A stretch of DNA of 64,000 nucleotides from NCBI GenBank assembly GCA_037200525.1, contig JBBCGG010000001.1, forward strand, positions 1 to 64,000. The letters are read 5' to 3'. This stretch comes from Methylocella sp. (GTDB taxonomy: Bacteria; Pseudomonadota; Alphaproteobacteria; Rhizobiales; Beijerinckiaceae). Of the stretch, positions 1 through 9,590 are shown piece by piece. The position numbers and the translations under genes were made by a program. Within the stretch, counting starts at the first letter, position 1; every line of letters starts with the position of its first letter. A model generated the notes under the pieces. That model was not told where the DNA came from and did not search any database. It was given only the letters and a program-made list of their open reading frames with translations.

Positions 1-1380
1 ATGAGCTTTGCAGGCGTTCGCATCGTGACGCTCGCGGAGGGCGAAATCACCGAGCTGCACGTGGGGCTGAAAGGCACGATGAACGCGCTCTTCCTTAAGG
101 ACCTTGCCGACAAGACGCGCCGCGGGCTGCGCGGACGCATCGAAAAGGGGCGTTCGGGCGGCGGGCTTTGCTATGGCTACACAGTCGTCCGCAGCATGGA
201 CGGCGAGCGCGGCGGCCGCGAAATCATCGAAGCCGAGGCCGTGGTGATTCGTCGCATTTTTGCAGACTTCGCCGCGGGGAAAAGACCGCGCCGGATCGCA
301 GCCGAACTCAATCGGGAGTCAACGCCGGGGCCCGGCGGTCGTCCCTGGGGCGATACGACGATCCGCGGCCATGCCCTCCGCGGCACAGGCATCCTCCACA
401 ACGAACTCTACGTCGGTCGGCTCGTATGGAATCGATTGCGCTACAGTAAGGATCCAGCGACGGGACGGCGGGTTTCGCGGCTCAATCCGTCTGAGGAGTG
501 GATTTGTCACGATGCCCCTGACCTGCGCATCGTGGACGATGATCTCTGGAACCGCGTCCAGACGCGGCTCGGCGCCATTAGGACCAGCGGCCCGGTCGTC
601 AAGGCGCGCGCGACCGAGTTCTGGACCCGCCGGCGGCCTCGCCATCTCCTGACTGGAAAAGCGGTTTGCGGCGTTTGCGGCGGGGCAGCCGCGCCAATCG
701 GCAAAGACTATATCGCCTGCTCCGCCGCCCGGAGGCAAGGAACATGCGTCAATCGCGCGAGCGTTCGTCGAAGCGAAATCGACAGCTGGATTATCGACGC
801 TCTGCAGCGCCAGCTGCTGGCGCTCGATCTCGTCGAGGAGTTTGTCCGGGCCTTCAACGAAGAGATCAATCGAGGCCGGCGCGATCGCGATACCCGGCGC
901 GAAGCGCTCGCGCGGGAACAGAAGGATCTCGAGCGCCGGATCGATAACCTGCTCGACGCCGTCGCTTCCGGGGATTTAAGAGGTCCGACTGTTCAGACGA
1001 AGCTGGAAGCCTTTGAAGAGCGCAAGGTCCATGTCGCGGAAGAATTGGCCGGAGTCGTGCACGAGCCGGTGCGGTTCCATCCCAATCTCGCCGCCGCCTA
1101 CCGGCGCAGGGTCGCGGCGTTGCAGACCCTCTTGCAGGCGGAGGCCACGCGCACAGAGGCAATCGAAATCATCCGCTCGTTGATCGATCAGGTGATCTTG
1201 CGGCCGACTGAAAACGGCCACCTCGAAGTGGAACTCGTCGGCGATCTCCCCCGAATGGTCCATCTGGCGCAGCACGCTGGTGGAGGAGCCCCGACTCTCG
1301 GGGCTGTTCACGAAGAGTTCGTTCGTTCGGTAAAAGTGGTTGCGGGGACAGGATTTGAACCTGTGACCTTCAGGTTATGA
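1..1380 (+). CDS. Large serine recombinase, 5' end outside window
   Basis: This is the 3' part of a site-specific serine recombinase (resolvase/invertase family). The window begins inside the gene: only the end of the resolvase catalytic domain is present (residues 1-50, including the DLADKTRRGLRGR helix) and the nucleophilic Ser lies upstream. Then come a recombinase DNA-binding domain (about 55-190), a zinc ribbon (CGVCGG then paired Cys, about 220-250) and a coiled coil (about 290-350). The last 14 codons, including the TGA stop, lie inside a 45-bp piece of tRNA-fMet, so the C-terminus ending GFEPVTFRL is antisense to a tRNA. The first ATG in the window is probably internal. The enzyme likely belongs to a second mobile element left of the island. 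Confidence 0.85.
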   Translation: MSFAGVRIVTLAEGEITELHVGLKGTMNALFLKDLADKTRRGLRGRIEKGRSGGGLCYGYTVVRSMDGERGGREIIEAEAVVIRRIFADFAAGKRPRRIAAELNRESTPGPGGRPWGDTTIRGHALRGTGILHNELYVGRLVWNRLRYSKDPATGRRVSRLNPSEEWICHDAPDLRIVDDDLWNRVQTRLGAIRTSGPVVKARATEFWTRRRPRHLLTGKAVCGVCGGAAAPIGKDYIACSAARRQGTCVNRASVRRSEIDSWIIDALQRQLLALDLVEEFVRAFNEEINRGRRDRDTRREALAREQKDLERRIDNLLDAVASGDLRGPTVQTKLEAFEERKVHVAEELAGVVHEPVRFHPNLAAAYRRRVAALQTLLQAEATRTEAIEIIRSLIDQVILRPTENGHLEVELVGDLPRMVHLAQHAGGGAPTLGAVHEEFVRSVKVVAGTGFEPVTFRL

Positions 1381-1381
1381 G
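1337..1381 (-). repeat. attL: 45-bp fragment of the tRNA-fMet 3' end
   Basis: These 45 bases are identical to 21564-21608, the 3' part of the intact tRNA-fMet gene including the encoded CCA, and the identity stops one base either side. The integrase gene starts 150 bp away. Integrative elements commonly carry a copy of the tRNA 3' end so that integration leaves one intact tRNA. This copy is therefore the distal attachment site of the island. Confidence 0.88.
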
Positions 1382-1531
1382 AATGAAAGTCTTGCTATCC
1401 TGAGCATTCCCTAACGTTCTTTGTCGTACACAATCTCTTGCAAATCAAACGTTTACTTAATACGTGGGTTGACGACGCCGCCTCCAGTTTCTTTTCTGGT
1501 GGCGACTGGGTGGCGACACGAGGCCCATACA

Positions 1532-2839
1532 ATGCCTGTTGCAAAGTTAACCAAACGCATGATCGATGCGATTAGCGCGGACGTCTGCCCCCTCACTCTA
1601 TACGACGCCGACCTCAAGGGTTTCGGGCTCCGGGCGGCAAAAAGCGGTGCGAAAAGCTGGTTTGTCGAGTACCGGCCGGGCGCTGGAGGTCGTGGCGTTG
1701 CAAAACGACGCATGGTGCTCGGCGCCGTCGGAACGCTGACGCCCGACCAGGCCCGCGCCGCGGCAAAGGAGATATTGGCCGAGGCTGCGCTTGGCGCAGA
1801 CCCGGCGGCGTCACGCTCGCGCGCGCGGAAAACGCCAATATTCCGCGACTTCGCCGAACGCTATCTTGCCGAACAGGCTGTTGCTAAGCTTAAGCCGAGG
1901 ACGGTGGTCAACTACCGCATTTACCTCCGCAAGCACGCCGCTCCTGTTATCGGCGCCATTAAGCTCGACGTTGTCAGCGAAAGCGACATCGTAAAATTGC
2001 ACCATCACATCGGGGAGACAAAGCCGATGACGGCAAACCGCGTCATCGAATGCATTGGCTCTGTCTACCGCTACGCGGCTGCTTGCGGGTTGGTGAAACG
2101 CGGGCACAATCCGGCGGCCCATATCGAGGCCTTCCGCGAGCAGCGCCGCGAGCGCTTCCTCACATCAGAAGAGCTTGCGCGTCTCGGCGACGCCGTCCGC
2201 GAGGCGGAAACCACAGGGATCCCATGGCAAATCGACGCTACGAAGCCAACGGCCAAGCACGTTCCGAAGAAGAATCGCGTGACCAACATTGGTCCGCACG
2301 CCGCGGCTGCTCTCCGGCTCCTTATCCTCACCGGCGCCCGTCTACGCGAAATCCTCGAGCTTAAGTGGGATTATGTCGATATCGAGCGGGGTTTGTTACT
2401 GCTGCCGGACAGCAAGACTGGCCGCAAAACCATTGTGCTCAACGCACCAGCTATGAAGGTGCTGGCGGACTTGCCGCGGATGGGCGTCTACGTCATCGCC
2501 GGCCAAAGCAGCGGCGCCGATCGCGAAACTCCACGCGCTGACCTCCATCGTCCTTGGATTCTCGTCGCAAAGCGCGCTGGCCTGATCGGCGTGCGCCTCC
2601 ACGACCTGCGGCACACATACGCCAGCTTTGGCGCCGGCGCTGGGCTTGGGCTGCCGATTATCGGTAAATTGCTTGGCCACGCGCAAGCGACGACAGTCGC
2701 CCGCTACGCTCATCTTGACGCAGACCCACTGCGCCGGGCCTCGGAGCAAATCGGCGGCATGTTGATCACCGCAATGGGAGAGTCGGACAAGGGCGCCGCA
2801 GATGTGGTTGTGCCGCTGAGACGCGTGGACCGAATGTAA
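1532..2839 (+). CDS. Tyrosine-type integrase with DUF4102 arm-binding domain
   Basis: Phage/ICE-type integrase of 435 residues, predicted to recombine the tRNA-fMet attachment site. The N-terminus (MPVAKLTKRMIDA, then DADLKGFGLR) is the DUF4102 arm-DNA-binding domain, followed by a SAM-like core-binding domain (about 100-190) and the catalytic domain. Catalytic residues visible are Arg in TGARLREIL, His-x-x-Arg in LHDLRHTY, and the nucleophile Tyr in VARYAHLD. An upstream in-frame ATG at 1421 is open, but the 1532 start gives the family's usual N-terminus. It lies beside the left att repeat, as expected for an island integrase, and looks intact. Confidence 0.93.
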   Translation: MPVAKLTKRMIDAISADVCPLTLYDADLKGFGLRAAKSGAKSWFVEYRPGAGGRGVAKRRMVLGAVGTLTPDQARAAAKEILAEAALGADPAASRSRARKTPIFRDFAERYLAEQAVAKLKPRTVVNYRIYLRKHAAPVIGAIKLDVVSESDIVKLHHHIGETKPMTANRVIECIGSVYRYAAACGLVKRGHNPAAHIEAFREQRRERFLTSEELARLGDAVREAETTGIPWQIDATKPTAKHVPKKNRVTNIGPHAAAALRLLILTGARLREILELKWDYVDIERGLLLLPDSKTGRKTIVLNAPAMKVLADLPRMGVYVIAGQSSGADRETPRADLHRPWILVAKRAGLIGVRLHDLRHTYASFGAGAGLGLPIIGKLLGHAQATTVARYAHLDADPLRRASEQIGGMLITAMGESDKGAADVVVPLRRVDRM

Positions 2840-2950
2840 AGGGTGAACAGGGCGTTGAAGCGGGAGCTGGTCCCTCGGAGTTCAATCCAAGCGCCACTTG
2901 GCTATATGGGGAGTCTGATCTGCGCCACCGGTGGACATCGGAAAACTCTC

Positions 2951-3472
2951 GGCATAGGGCTGGTCTTGGCTGCATCGAGACGCGGCATACGAAGGCCTTC
3001 CTGAAGGCTCAAGTGAACAAGAGCGATCGCAATGATGCGCGCGGCATCGCGCAGATGATGCGCGTCAACCTTTTCCGGCCCGTGCATGTGAAGACGCTTA
3101 CAAGCCAGAAGCGGCGCGCTTTATTGACCGCCCGCAAGCTGCTGCAGGAGAAAGCCATCGCCGTCGAGAACGATATCCGTGGCCTGCTGCGCAACTTTGG
3201 GCTCAAGGTTGGCGTCGTCGGTTTGATCGAATTCGAGGAACGGATTGTCGAACTTGTCGAAGGCATGCCAGACCTTGCGGAGATCATGGCGTCTTTGCTT
3301 GACGCTCGTCGCACGCTCCGCGAGCAGGTCGCGAAACTGCACCGAAAGCTGTTGTCGATCGTCCGCGAAGATGACGTGTGCCGGCGATTGATGACGATCC
3401 CGGGCGTCGGCCCGATCGTCTCCTTGGCTTTCACCGCGACCATCGACATACCGGCTCGCTTCAAGAGTTCTA
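2951..3472 (+). pseudogene. IS110-family transposase fragment
   Basis: Reading from about 2951 the frame gives CIETRHTKAFLKAQVNKSDRNDARG, then LFRPVHVKT and RLMTIPGVGPIVSLAF, typical of IS110-type DEDD transposases. Family members are about 340-400 residues; here the first about 80 and everything after IPARFKSS are missing. The 3' side ends exactly where IS element A copy 1 begins. The 5' border is degraded and uncertain. Not functional. Confidence 0.8.
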
Positions 3473-4306
3473 GGGTCCAGACTCACAACCAGTAGCAAAC
3501 GGTAGCGGCGATGCAGACTGTGGCGAGGAAGTTTAATGCGTTTCGGTCGTAGCGCGTAGCCACGCGCCTGAAGTCTTTCAGGCGGCAGAACATGCGTTCG
3601 ATGGCGTTGCGGTTTCGATAGAGGAAGGGCGAGAAGCAGTTCTTCCACCTGCGATTGGCCTTGGGCGGGATATTCGGCATAGCTCCGCGCTCCTCGACCT
3701 GCCGACGGATCGCATTTGCGTCGTAGCCCTTGTCGCCATGGAGGATTTCGCAAGGAGGAAGTCGCGCGATAAGCTCCGCGCCCGCCGAGCAATCGGCGAT
3801 TTGGCCGCCGGTGAGCATGAAAGACAGCGGGCGGCAGTCCGCATCGGTCAATGCGTGGATTTTGGTTGTGCGCCCGCCGCGCGAACGGCCGATGGCCTGA
3901 TTCTTCTCCCCCCTTTGCCGCCACTGGCCGAGCGATGCGCCTTGACCGCCGAGGAGTCGATGAGGACCTGCGCCGGCGGCCCGCCTGCTTGCGCAAGCGC
4001 GTGGAACAGATCGATCCAAACGCCCTTAGCAGCCCAGCGAACGTAGCGATTGTAGAGAGTCTTCTTTGGCCCGTACTCCAGCGGCGCGTCAATCCAGCGT
4101 CCGCCAGATTTCAGCACATGAATGATCCCGCTGATCACCCGGCGATCATCGACGCCCGCCTTGCCGCGCGTGTCCGTGGGAAGATGCGGCGCGATCTTCG
4201 CGAACTGCGCGTCCGTCAGCCAGAATTGATCCCGATTCATAGTCGCTTCCTTTCGGAAGCTGTGAATCACAATCCGCCTGTCACGCCAACCATTTTATGG
4301 GTCTGG
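3473..4306 (-). mobile_element. IS element A copy 1 (IS5 family), right tip lost
   Basis: Copy of an 838-bp IS5-type element also present at 11846, 15789 and 23536. The left tip GGGTCCAGACTCA is intact and follows TA in a CTAG site. The other tip ends after GTCTGG, so the final four bases and the second TA are missing. The outer sequence changes abruptly to an IS481 remnant, which suggests a deletion at the IS end. Confidence 0.85.
3483..4240 (-). CDS. IS5-family transposase of element A, two frames (-1 shift)
   Basis: DDE transposase in two overlapping frames. The first, from the ATG at 4240 (AGGAAG ribosome site before it), gives MNRDQFWLTDAQF, VDDRRVISGI and VLIDSSAVKAHRS with the first catalytic Asp. 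The second gives GRSRGGRTTKIHAL, HGDKGYDAN (second Asp) and RNRNAIERMFCRLKDF with the catalytic Glu. A run of six G after AAA is the likely -1 slip site, yielding one protein of about 251 residues. The other three copies in the window are nearly identical, so the coding part is probably intact even though this copy has lost one tip. Confidence 0.85.
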
Positions 4307-5080
4307 TGCGGTTCCTGCGTTCGGCTTCGCCGTTGGTCCATGGATGATAAGGCTTGGTCGGCCGGTGTTCGATGCCATGCTCGATGCAGACTCGGTCGAA
4401 AATATACGGACCGAGAAATCGGCGGCTGGGGCCGTGGCGGTTTTTGGGCAGGTCGGCGAAGGTCATTCCGTTGGCGGTCAACGCCGTGTGGATTTTGTAG
4501 GGGAAGGCCGCCGCGACGTTGCGCGGAAAAGCCGCGCCCTCCATCTTGCCGGCGCGGTCGTGGAACTCGACATAGACGAACTTGGAGACGCGATCGATGG
4601 CCAGGGACATGATCAGTGAACATGATCAGTTTGTCGTCCGCATGGCGCAGTTCGCAGCTGTCGATGTGGACATAGCCGATCGCCGTCTGTACGAACCGGC
4701 CGTGTTTCGTCGGCGTCTCGCTCGTGGGCAGCCGCGAGACGCCATGGCGTTCGAGACAGCGATCAGGCTTCAGGCTTGATCGCGTCAGCTTCGGGTGGCT
4801 GTCGCGCAGGCATCCCATGACATCGTCGAGCGGCAGCAGTGTCCGCTGCCGGAACGCGACAATCATGGCTTCCTCAACCGGCGTCAGGACAGTGCTCCGG
4901 TGTTCGCGCGGCCCCATCGGCGCATCGGCTGTCCCGGAGCGCGAGCGCCATTTCGCCACTGTCGTTCGACTCAGCCCGTAACGTCTGGCGAGGACGCCCG
5001 TCTTCTCTTTCGACGCTTGGAACTCGGCTCGAACTCGCGGCGTTGTCCGGGCGCTGCCATGAAGAATATCCGCTATAACG
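4307..5080 (-). pseudogene. IS481-family transposase, frameshifted and truncated
   Basis: The minus strand reads HGSARTTPRVRAEFQ, then an HTH (LARRYGLSRTTVAKW), then TPVEEAMIVAFRQ, CLERHGVSRLP and GYVHIDSCELRHAD, as in IS481 integrase-like transposases. Around 4605 the frame shifts and continues as AIDRVSKFVYVEFHD to YHPWTNGEAERRNRT, including the IEHR and WTNGEAER core motifs. The 3' end is cut by IS element A at 4306. One frameshift plus truncation make it non-functional. No clear start codon is seen. Confidence 0.82.
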
Positions 5081-5133
5081 CTTCCTCCGCCTCACGGCTC
5101 AGCTTAGCGTCACGGCTCCCCGGGACCAAACAC

Positions 5134-6672
5134 CTAGAACCGCACGTTGGTGCGAATCCCCAACACGAGCGCGTTGCGAAAGGTCGTCGTGGCGCCTGGT
5201 TGCATAATGTATTGAATGTCGGGCATTATGGTGACCCCGGGATAAACGCGGGCCGTGTAGGCGGCCTCCAAGACCTCTTCGTGCGTCTGTATGCCGAAGG
5301 CGGGCCCGAGCCCCCCGTTGCTGAGCGGCAAACCAAGCTCCTGTTCGAGTTCCTGCGCCTGCGTCAGCGCGGCGCTCATTTTTAAATAATCGAACTTTAT
5401 GCCAAAGGAATCTTCCGGGCGACCAAGAAGACCTGCGCTAGTTAGCAAGCCAAGGTAGGCATGGTCTGACAGGGCGGATGTCGCGCTATCGGCGTGGATG
5501 TAGCCGCCCAGTAGAATGAGGCCGTCGGTATCGCTGGGACCGGTCCGCGCCAGCATTTGGTCAAGCAGGACGTAGTACTGCCGCCGTCCGGATGCTTGCG
5601 CCGCGGCATTGCCGCTAATCAAAGCGGGATGGCCGGCCGCGTCATTCAAAAGATTGGGATAGGGCGAGGTGTCCTCGTCAAAGCCGATTTTGTAGTGACC
5701 CACAAGGTTGTCGTCGCTAAATCTCGGCTCCCAGCCCACCTCGATCGGTACGCTGACACCGGTCGCGCCCGGCTCTCCCCATGACCAGCCCGATATGCCG
5801 CCATTATTCGGATTCACCTCGAACAAGCCCGCCATGACATAGGTGCTGAGGGTTGGCAGCGCCCTGATCTGGCCGCCCCAGTTTGCTGCTGGCCATTCCG
5901 TTATTCCCGGATACTCCGCCAATGGCTGCGCATTGCCGCAGGCTATGACGTTCATGAAATAGCAGTTCAGCGGCGAGGCGGCGAAATATGTTAAAATGGG
6001 CAGCCGCCCTGCTGCAATATCGATGCGGCCGTCAGCCAGCTCCTGCTCGCCGTAAGCGTACACCAAGTGAGCGAGAACATTGCCGCCGCCGCCGAAGATC
6101 TCCTGCGCCGTCGCGATGTTATCGCCGATGTCGTCCGCGCTCAGATTTCGGCCGTTGCGCTGCACGATCATCATGTGGTTGGCAAAACCCTGCCAACCAG
6201 TGATTTTCGCAAAGTCGAGATCAATTTCCAGCCCGATCTGTCCGGCCGATTCAATCCCCTGTCGACGGCCGCCCAACGGATTGCCTGCCGATTCCGTTAG
6301 GTAATCAAACTCGACATTGACGCCGTAGCTTAATAGCGATGTCCGCAAGCCGCCCCAATCTCCCAGCAGATGATCCCTGCCAAAAGGCGCCTGAAACAGA
6401 GGGCCGATTCCCGAAGAGGCCGTCGGTTGGCTGGGCCCTGGGCCGTTAACGAACTGCGGTGCCGGTGCCGGCGTCTCCTGCGACCGTTCCTGCGCGCATG
6501 CGGCGAAAGCCGGGAACGCGACCGCGCCAACCATCGCCAATACTGCCAGAAACGATGACCGCACGCGCGCCGCGGCCAGCGCATGGCGCCCCAGAGCTGC
6601 AGCAAAATGTTGCAACCCCATCGGATACAGGGAGCCGCGTCGGCTGGTATCGGTCAGCGGGCGCCCGCGCAT
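5134..6672 (-). CDS. OprB-type carbohydrate/substrate porin
   Basis: Outer-membrane beta-barrel of 512 residues in the OprB carbohydrate-selective porin family. A long basic N-terminus and hydrophobic core (SSFLAVLAMVGAVAFPAFA) form the signal peptide. DHLLGDWGGLRTSLLSYGVN is the hallmark of the mature OprB start, and the chain ends with a C-terminal Phe (GIRTNVRF) as barrel proteins do. The start at 6672 is preceded by GAGG; 6621 is an alternative. It follows fumarase by 13 bp and the AEC carrier upstream, so it is the last gene of a three-gene operon. The substrate is unknown; a dicarboxylate is suggested by context only. Confidence 0.87.
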   Translation of the reverse strand: MRGRPLTDTSRRGSLYPMGLQHFAAALGRHALAAARVRSSFLAVLAMVGAVAFPAFAACAQERSQETPAPAPQFVNGPGPSQPTASSGIGPLFQAPFGRDHLLGDWGGLRTSLLSYGVNVEFDYLTESAGNPLGGRRQGIESAGQIGLEIDLDFAKITGWQGFANHMMIVQRNGRNLSADDIGDNIATAQEIFGGGGNVLAHLVYAYGEQELADGRIDIAAGRLPILTYFAASPLNCYFMNVIACGNAQPLAEYPGITEWPAANWGGQIRALPTLSTYVMAGLFEVNPNNGGISGWSWGEPGATGVSVPIEVGWEPRFSDDNLVGHYKIGFDEDTSPYPNLLNDAAGHPALISGNAAAQASGRRQYYVLLDQMLARTGPSDTDGLILLGGYIHADSATSALSDHAYLGLLTSAGLLGRPEDSFGIKFDYLKMSAALTQAQELEQELGLPLSNGGLGPAFGIQTHEEVLEAAYTARVYPGVTIMPDIQYIMQPGATTTFRNALVLGIRTNVRF

Positions 6673-6685
6673 CTATCGTCTGCCT

Positions 6686-8092
6686 CTACCCATTGGTTGC
6701 GACGTAGGGTTTGACCATCTTCACCGGGTCGACCACGCGGTCGAATTCCTCTTCAGTGACGAATCCGAGTTTTAGAGCCGCAGCTTTTAGCGTGAGGTCA
6801 TTGTCCATCGCGTAATGCGCGATTTTCGAGGCCTTGTCGTAGCCGATCACTGGCGCCAGCGCCGTCACCAGCATCAACGAGCGGTCCACATACTCCTTGA
6901 TCTTCTTGAGATTCGGCTTTGTTCCCTCAACCAGATATTTGCGGAAATTCACGCATCCATCGGTCATGATCGTGATTGAATGAGCGATGTTATAGATCAT
7001 CAGCGGCTTATAGACGTTCATCTCCAGATAGCCGCCGGCCCCGCCGAACCCGACCGCCACGTCATTCGCCATCACCTGCGCCGCGATCATCGTCAGCGCT
7101 TCGGCTTGCGTCGGATTGACTTTGCCCGGCATGATCGAGGAGCCTGGCTCATTCTCCGGAATCAGCAGTTCGGCGAAGCCTGCGCGAGGGCCGCAGGACA
7201 TCAGCCGGATATCGTTGCCGATCTTATAGAGCGATGCCGCCAAGGTGCGGAGCGTGCCTGAGAGCTGCACCAAAGCATCATGGGCGCCCTGCACGGCGAA
7301 CTTATTCGGCGCGGTGACGAAAGGCAGGCTCGTCAGTCTGGCGATTTCGGCGGCGGCCGCTTCGGCAAATCCCGGCGCCGCGTTGATGCCGGTGCCGACG
7401 GCCGTACCGCCTAGCGCCAGGCGGTAGACGCCTTTCAGCGCGTCGTCGATGCGCTCCAGATCGTCCGCGAGCATGGCCGCATAGCCAGACCATTCCTGTC
7501 CGAGCGTGATCGGCGTTGCATCCTGCATATGAGTACGGCCGATCTTGACGATATCGGCCCAATCCGCGGCCTTCGCCGCAATGGCGTCGCGCAGGGCCTT
7601 CACCGCGGGGATCAGGCGCTGCGTGACATTGATCGCGGCGGCCATATACATCGCGGAGGGAAACGTGTCGTTCGACGATTGCGACATGTTGACGTGATCG
7701 TTTGGATGAACCGGAGTCTTGCCGCCAAGCGGCGCGCCGGCGAGCTGGCTGCAGCGATTGGATATCACCTCGTTCACATTCATGTTGAACTGCGTGCCGC
7801 TGCCGGTCATCCACACGTGCAGCGGGAACATGTCCTGATGCTGGCCGGCTAGAATCTCGTCGCAAACCTCGACGATCAGACTATGGGCGCGATCGTCGAG
7901 CCTCTTGCCGGCATGGTTGGCGTTAGCCGCCGCCTTCTTCAAGATCGCGTATGCGCCGATCATTTCCCGAGGCATCAGATCCTTGCCGATGCTGAAATGC
8001 TCCAGCGACCGCTGGGTCTGCGCGCCCCAGAGCTTGTCGGCAGGCACGCGAACCTCACCGAGGCTATCGGTTTCGGTGCGAAAGTCAGTCAT
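6686..8092 (-). CDS. fumC: Class II fumarate hydratase
   Basis: Iron-independent fumarase interconverting fumarate and L-malate in the TCA cycle. About 468 residues, the normal length. Family motifs are all present: [14 protein letters not shown], the substrate-binding [30 protein letters not shown], and the signature [13 protein letters not shown] carrying the flexible-loop catalytic Ser. An ATG also occurs at 8098, but the AGGAG at 8101-8106 is spaced properly only for 8092. It sits between a carrier and a porin gene on an integrated island, so it is probably an extra or specialised fumarase rather than the only housekeeping copy. Confidence 0.95.
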   Translation of the reverse strand: MTDFRTETDSLGEVRVPADKLWGAQTQRSLEHFSIGKDLMPREMIGAYAILKKAAANANHAGKRLDDRAHSLIVEVCDEILAGQHQDMFPLHVWMTGSGTQFNMNVNEVISNRCSQLAGAPLGGKTPVHPNDHVNMSQSSNDTFPSAMYMAAAINVTQRLIPAVKALRDAIAAKAADWADIVKIGRTHMQDATPITLGQEWSGYAAMLADDLERIDDALKGVYRLALGGTAVGTGINAAPGFAEAAAAEIARLTSLPFVTAPNKFAVQGAHDALVQLSGTLRTLAASLYKIGNDIRLMSCGPRAGFAELLIPENEPGSSIMPGKVNPTQAEALTMIAAQVMANDVAVGFGGAGGYLEMNVYKPLMIYNIAHSITIMTDGCVNFRKYLVEGTKPNLKKIKEYVDRSLMLVTALAPVIGYDKASKIAHYAMDNDLTLKAAALKLGFVTEEEFDRVVDPVKMVKPYVATNG

Positions 8093-8148
8093 GGTCATTC
8101 TCCTGATTCATAGGATCATCTTGCAAATGGAAAAGCGTCCCGTGTGCC

Positions 8149-9096
8149 TCACAGGAGATGCTCCGCGAGGATGATTGCGACAGTTATGGTCACAACCGAT
8201 CCGACTGTGCTCACGAGTGTGGAGGCGGCGGCCTCGTCCGCGTAAGACCGGTAGCGCAGCGCGAGCATGGATGCCGCCGTCGCGGTTGGGATCGCGCCGG
8301 TTAGAAACAGCTCGCGGGCCGGCGCGCCATGGATTCCAAGCAGCAACGTTAATCCGAACATGGCTGCCGGCTGCCCGATATTCTTCAGCAGAGCGTTGAA
8401 CGCGATGTCGCGATCCAGACGCAGCCGCTGGCCGTAGAGGATAAGTCCCAAGGTGAACAGGGCGACGCCAGCGGCGGCCTTGCCGATGAGGTCGAACGAA
8501 AGCTCCAGCACCTGTGGAAGATGGACTCCGCCGAGCGCCAGGACGGCGCCTGAAATCGGCAGCCAGACGACGGGTTGCTTCACCGCATCAATTAGGCTCC
8601 TGGCGATGAGAGGCCCTACGTTCTGTTCCGCCTTCCCTGCGCCGAGCCCGATTTGAACGAGGACCAGAGTCAGCGGGATCATGATTACGCTGGTGACCAA
8701 ATTACCCACCACGACCGCCAGCAGTCCCGGAGGACCTACCACGGCCTCCAGCACCGGCAGCCCTGAATACGCCATGCTGGGGAAGGCGCAGACCAGCGCC
8801 TGCAGAGCGCTTTCGCTCAAACTGCGGCGGAAGATCGCCTTGCCGATGCCGAACGCGACGGCGTAAGGCGCCATTAAGCCGACGACCATCGAAATAAGAT
8901 AGGGGCCGTTCTCGATTGTGACGGGAGAGATCTTTAGGACACCTCCGAGAAGCGCGAGCGGTAGAGCGAAGCGTACCACGAAGTCGGCGAAGACAGGCGC
9001 CGACTTCTTGTCGATGATGCCGAGATGAGCCGCCAATAGTCCGAGAGCGACTACGAAAATGACGGGAAGCAACGCCGCCAGGATGGTCTGCGTCAT
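8149..9096 (-). CDS. AEC-family transporter (malate/malonate carrier type)
   Basis: Inner-membrane carrier of the auxin-efflux-carrier family, 315 residues with about ten hydrophobic segments in the 5+5 pattern. Visible features are the start TILAALLPVIFVVALGLLAA, the conserved PSMAYSGLPVLEAVVG and the end TVAIILAEHLL. Bacterial members include MdcF-like malonate and malate carriers. First gene of the operon, with GGGGAG nine bases before the ATG, followed 56 bp later by fumC. Pairing with fumarase and an outer-membrane porin suggests uptake of a C3 or C4 dicarboxylate, an inference from context. Confidence 0.88.
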   Translation of the reverse strand: MTQTILAALLPVIFVVALGLLAAHLGIIDKKSAPVFADFVVRFALPLALLGGVLKISPVTIENGPYLISMVVGLMAPYAVAFGIGKAIFRRSLSESALQALVCAFPSMAYSGLPVLEAVVGPPGLLAVVVGNLVTSVIMIPLTLVLVQIGLGAGKAEQNVGPLIARSLIDAVKQPVVWLPISGAVLALGGVHLPQVLELSFDLIGKAAAGVALFTLGLILYGQRLRLDRDIAFNALLKNIGQPAAMFGLTLLLGIHGAPARELFLTGAIPTATAASMLALRYRSYADEAAASTLVSTVGSVVTITVAIILAEHLL

Positions 9097-9580
9097 GACA
9101 AGAAACTCCCCTCGCGACGGCGCAGAGTGGCGGCCGCCGTGTTAAAGCGATATCAATTGAGGTCATCTGAAGCCAGTATCTCGTCAGCCGCCGTCGACGA
9201 CGAAACGCTCGGCGGCAGCGCCGACGAGCATCAGCTTGCGGACCGGCGGTACGCGCTCGGCCGCGATCCGCTGGGCGAAGACAACAAAGAGCCATGGTGC
9301 ATCTCCGATGGGCGGCCTCGGTTAGCCTGTGCCCGTGCGGGGACTACTCGCATGGTGAGTCTGCGTCTATAATGCAAAACTCTTATGCCTTTTGCGAGGC
9401 GGTTGGCGGACTCTGCGAGAGTCCGTCGGCTCCGTGGGCGCTCTACACGCCTGCCGGCTGCTCGCTCATCCGAGCGGCCTTGGTAACAGGGCTTTGCACC
9501 GCCTTATGCCTTGTAATCTCGATCCGATCGCCGTCATGTCATCGTCCGCGGTGTTTTCTTAAGAGCGCCTGGAGGATGAC
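9097..9580. other. Gene-poor stretch upstream of the AEC/fumC operon
   Basis: No convincing gene is seen in these 484 bases. It must hold the promoter of the minus-strand operon starting at 9096, but no clear -35/-10 pair stands out. It contains the first arm (9320-9370) of a 51-bp inverted repeat. Short open frames here match nothing I recognise. Confidence 0.5.
9320..9370 (+). repeat. 51-bp inverted repeat, arm 1 (partner 14467-14517)
   Basis: The reverse complement matches 14467-14517 at 48 of 51 positions. Both arms carry the core AGTCCCCGCACGGG and lie about 200-250 bp before the start of a minus-strand gene. Its role is unknown: it could be a duplicated control site, the ends of a lost composite element, or the product of an inversion. 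Confidence 0.75.
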
Positions 9581-9590
9581 ATGACCGAAC
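9581..9590 (+). pseudogene. Start of alpha/beta hydrolase gene cut by IS256
   Basis: ATGACCGAAC is preceded by GGAGG with good spacing. The IS256 element inserted right after it and duplicated nine of these bases. Joining to the sequence after 10896 gives MTEPSPANRYGATRE, the N-terminus of an alpha/beta hydrolase. The remainder of the gene is at 10888-11215. Confidence 0.75.

Noticed and set aside
9187-9300. Apparent gene remnant between the AEC carrier and the inverted repeat
   Set aside because: Open frames on both strands look weakly protein-like but match no family I can name.
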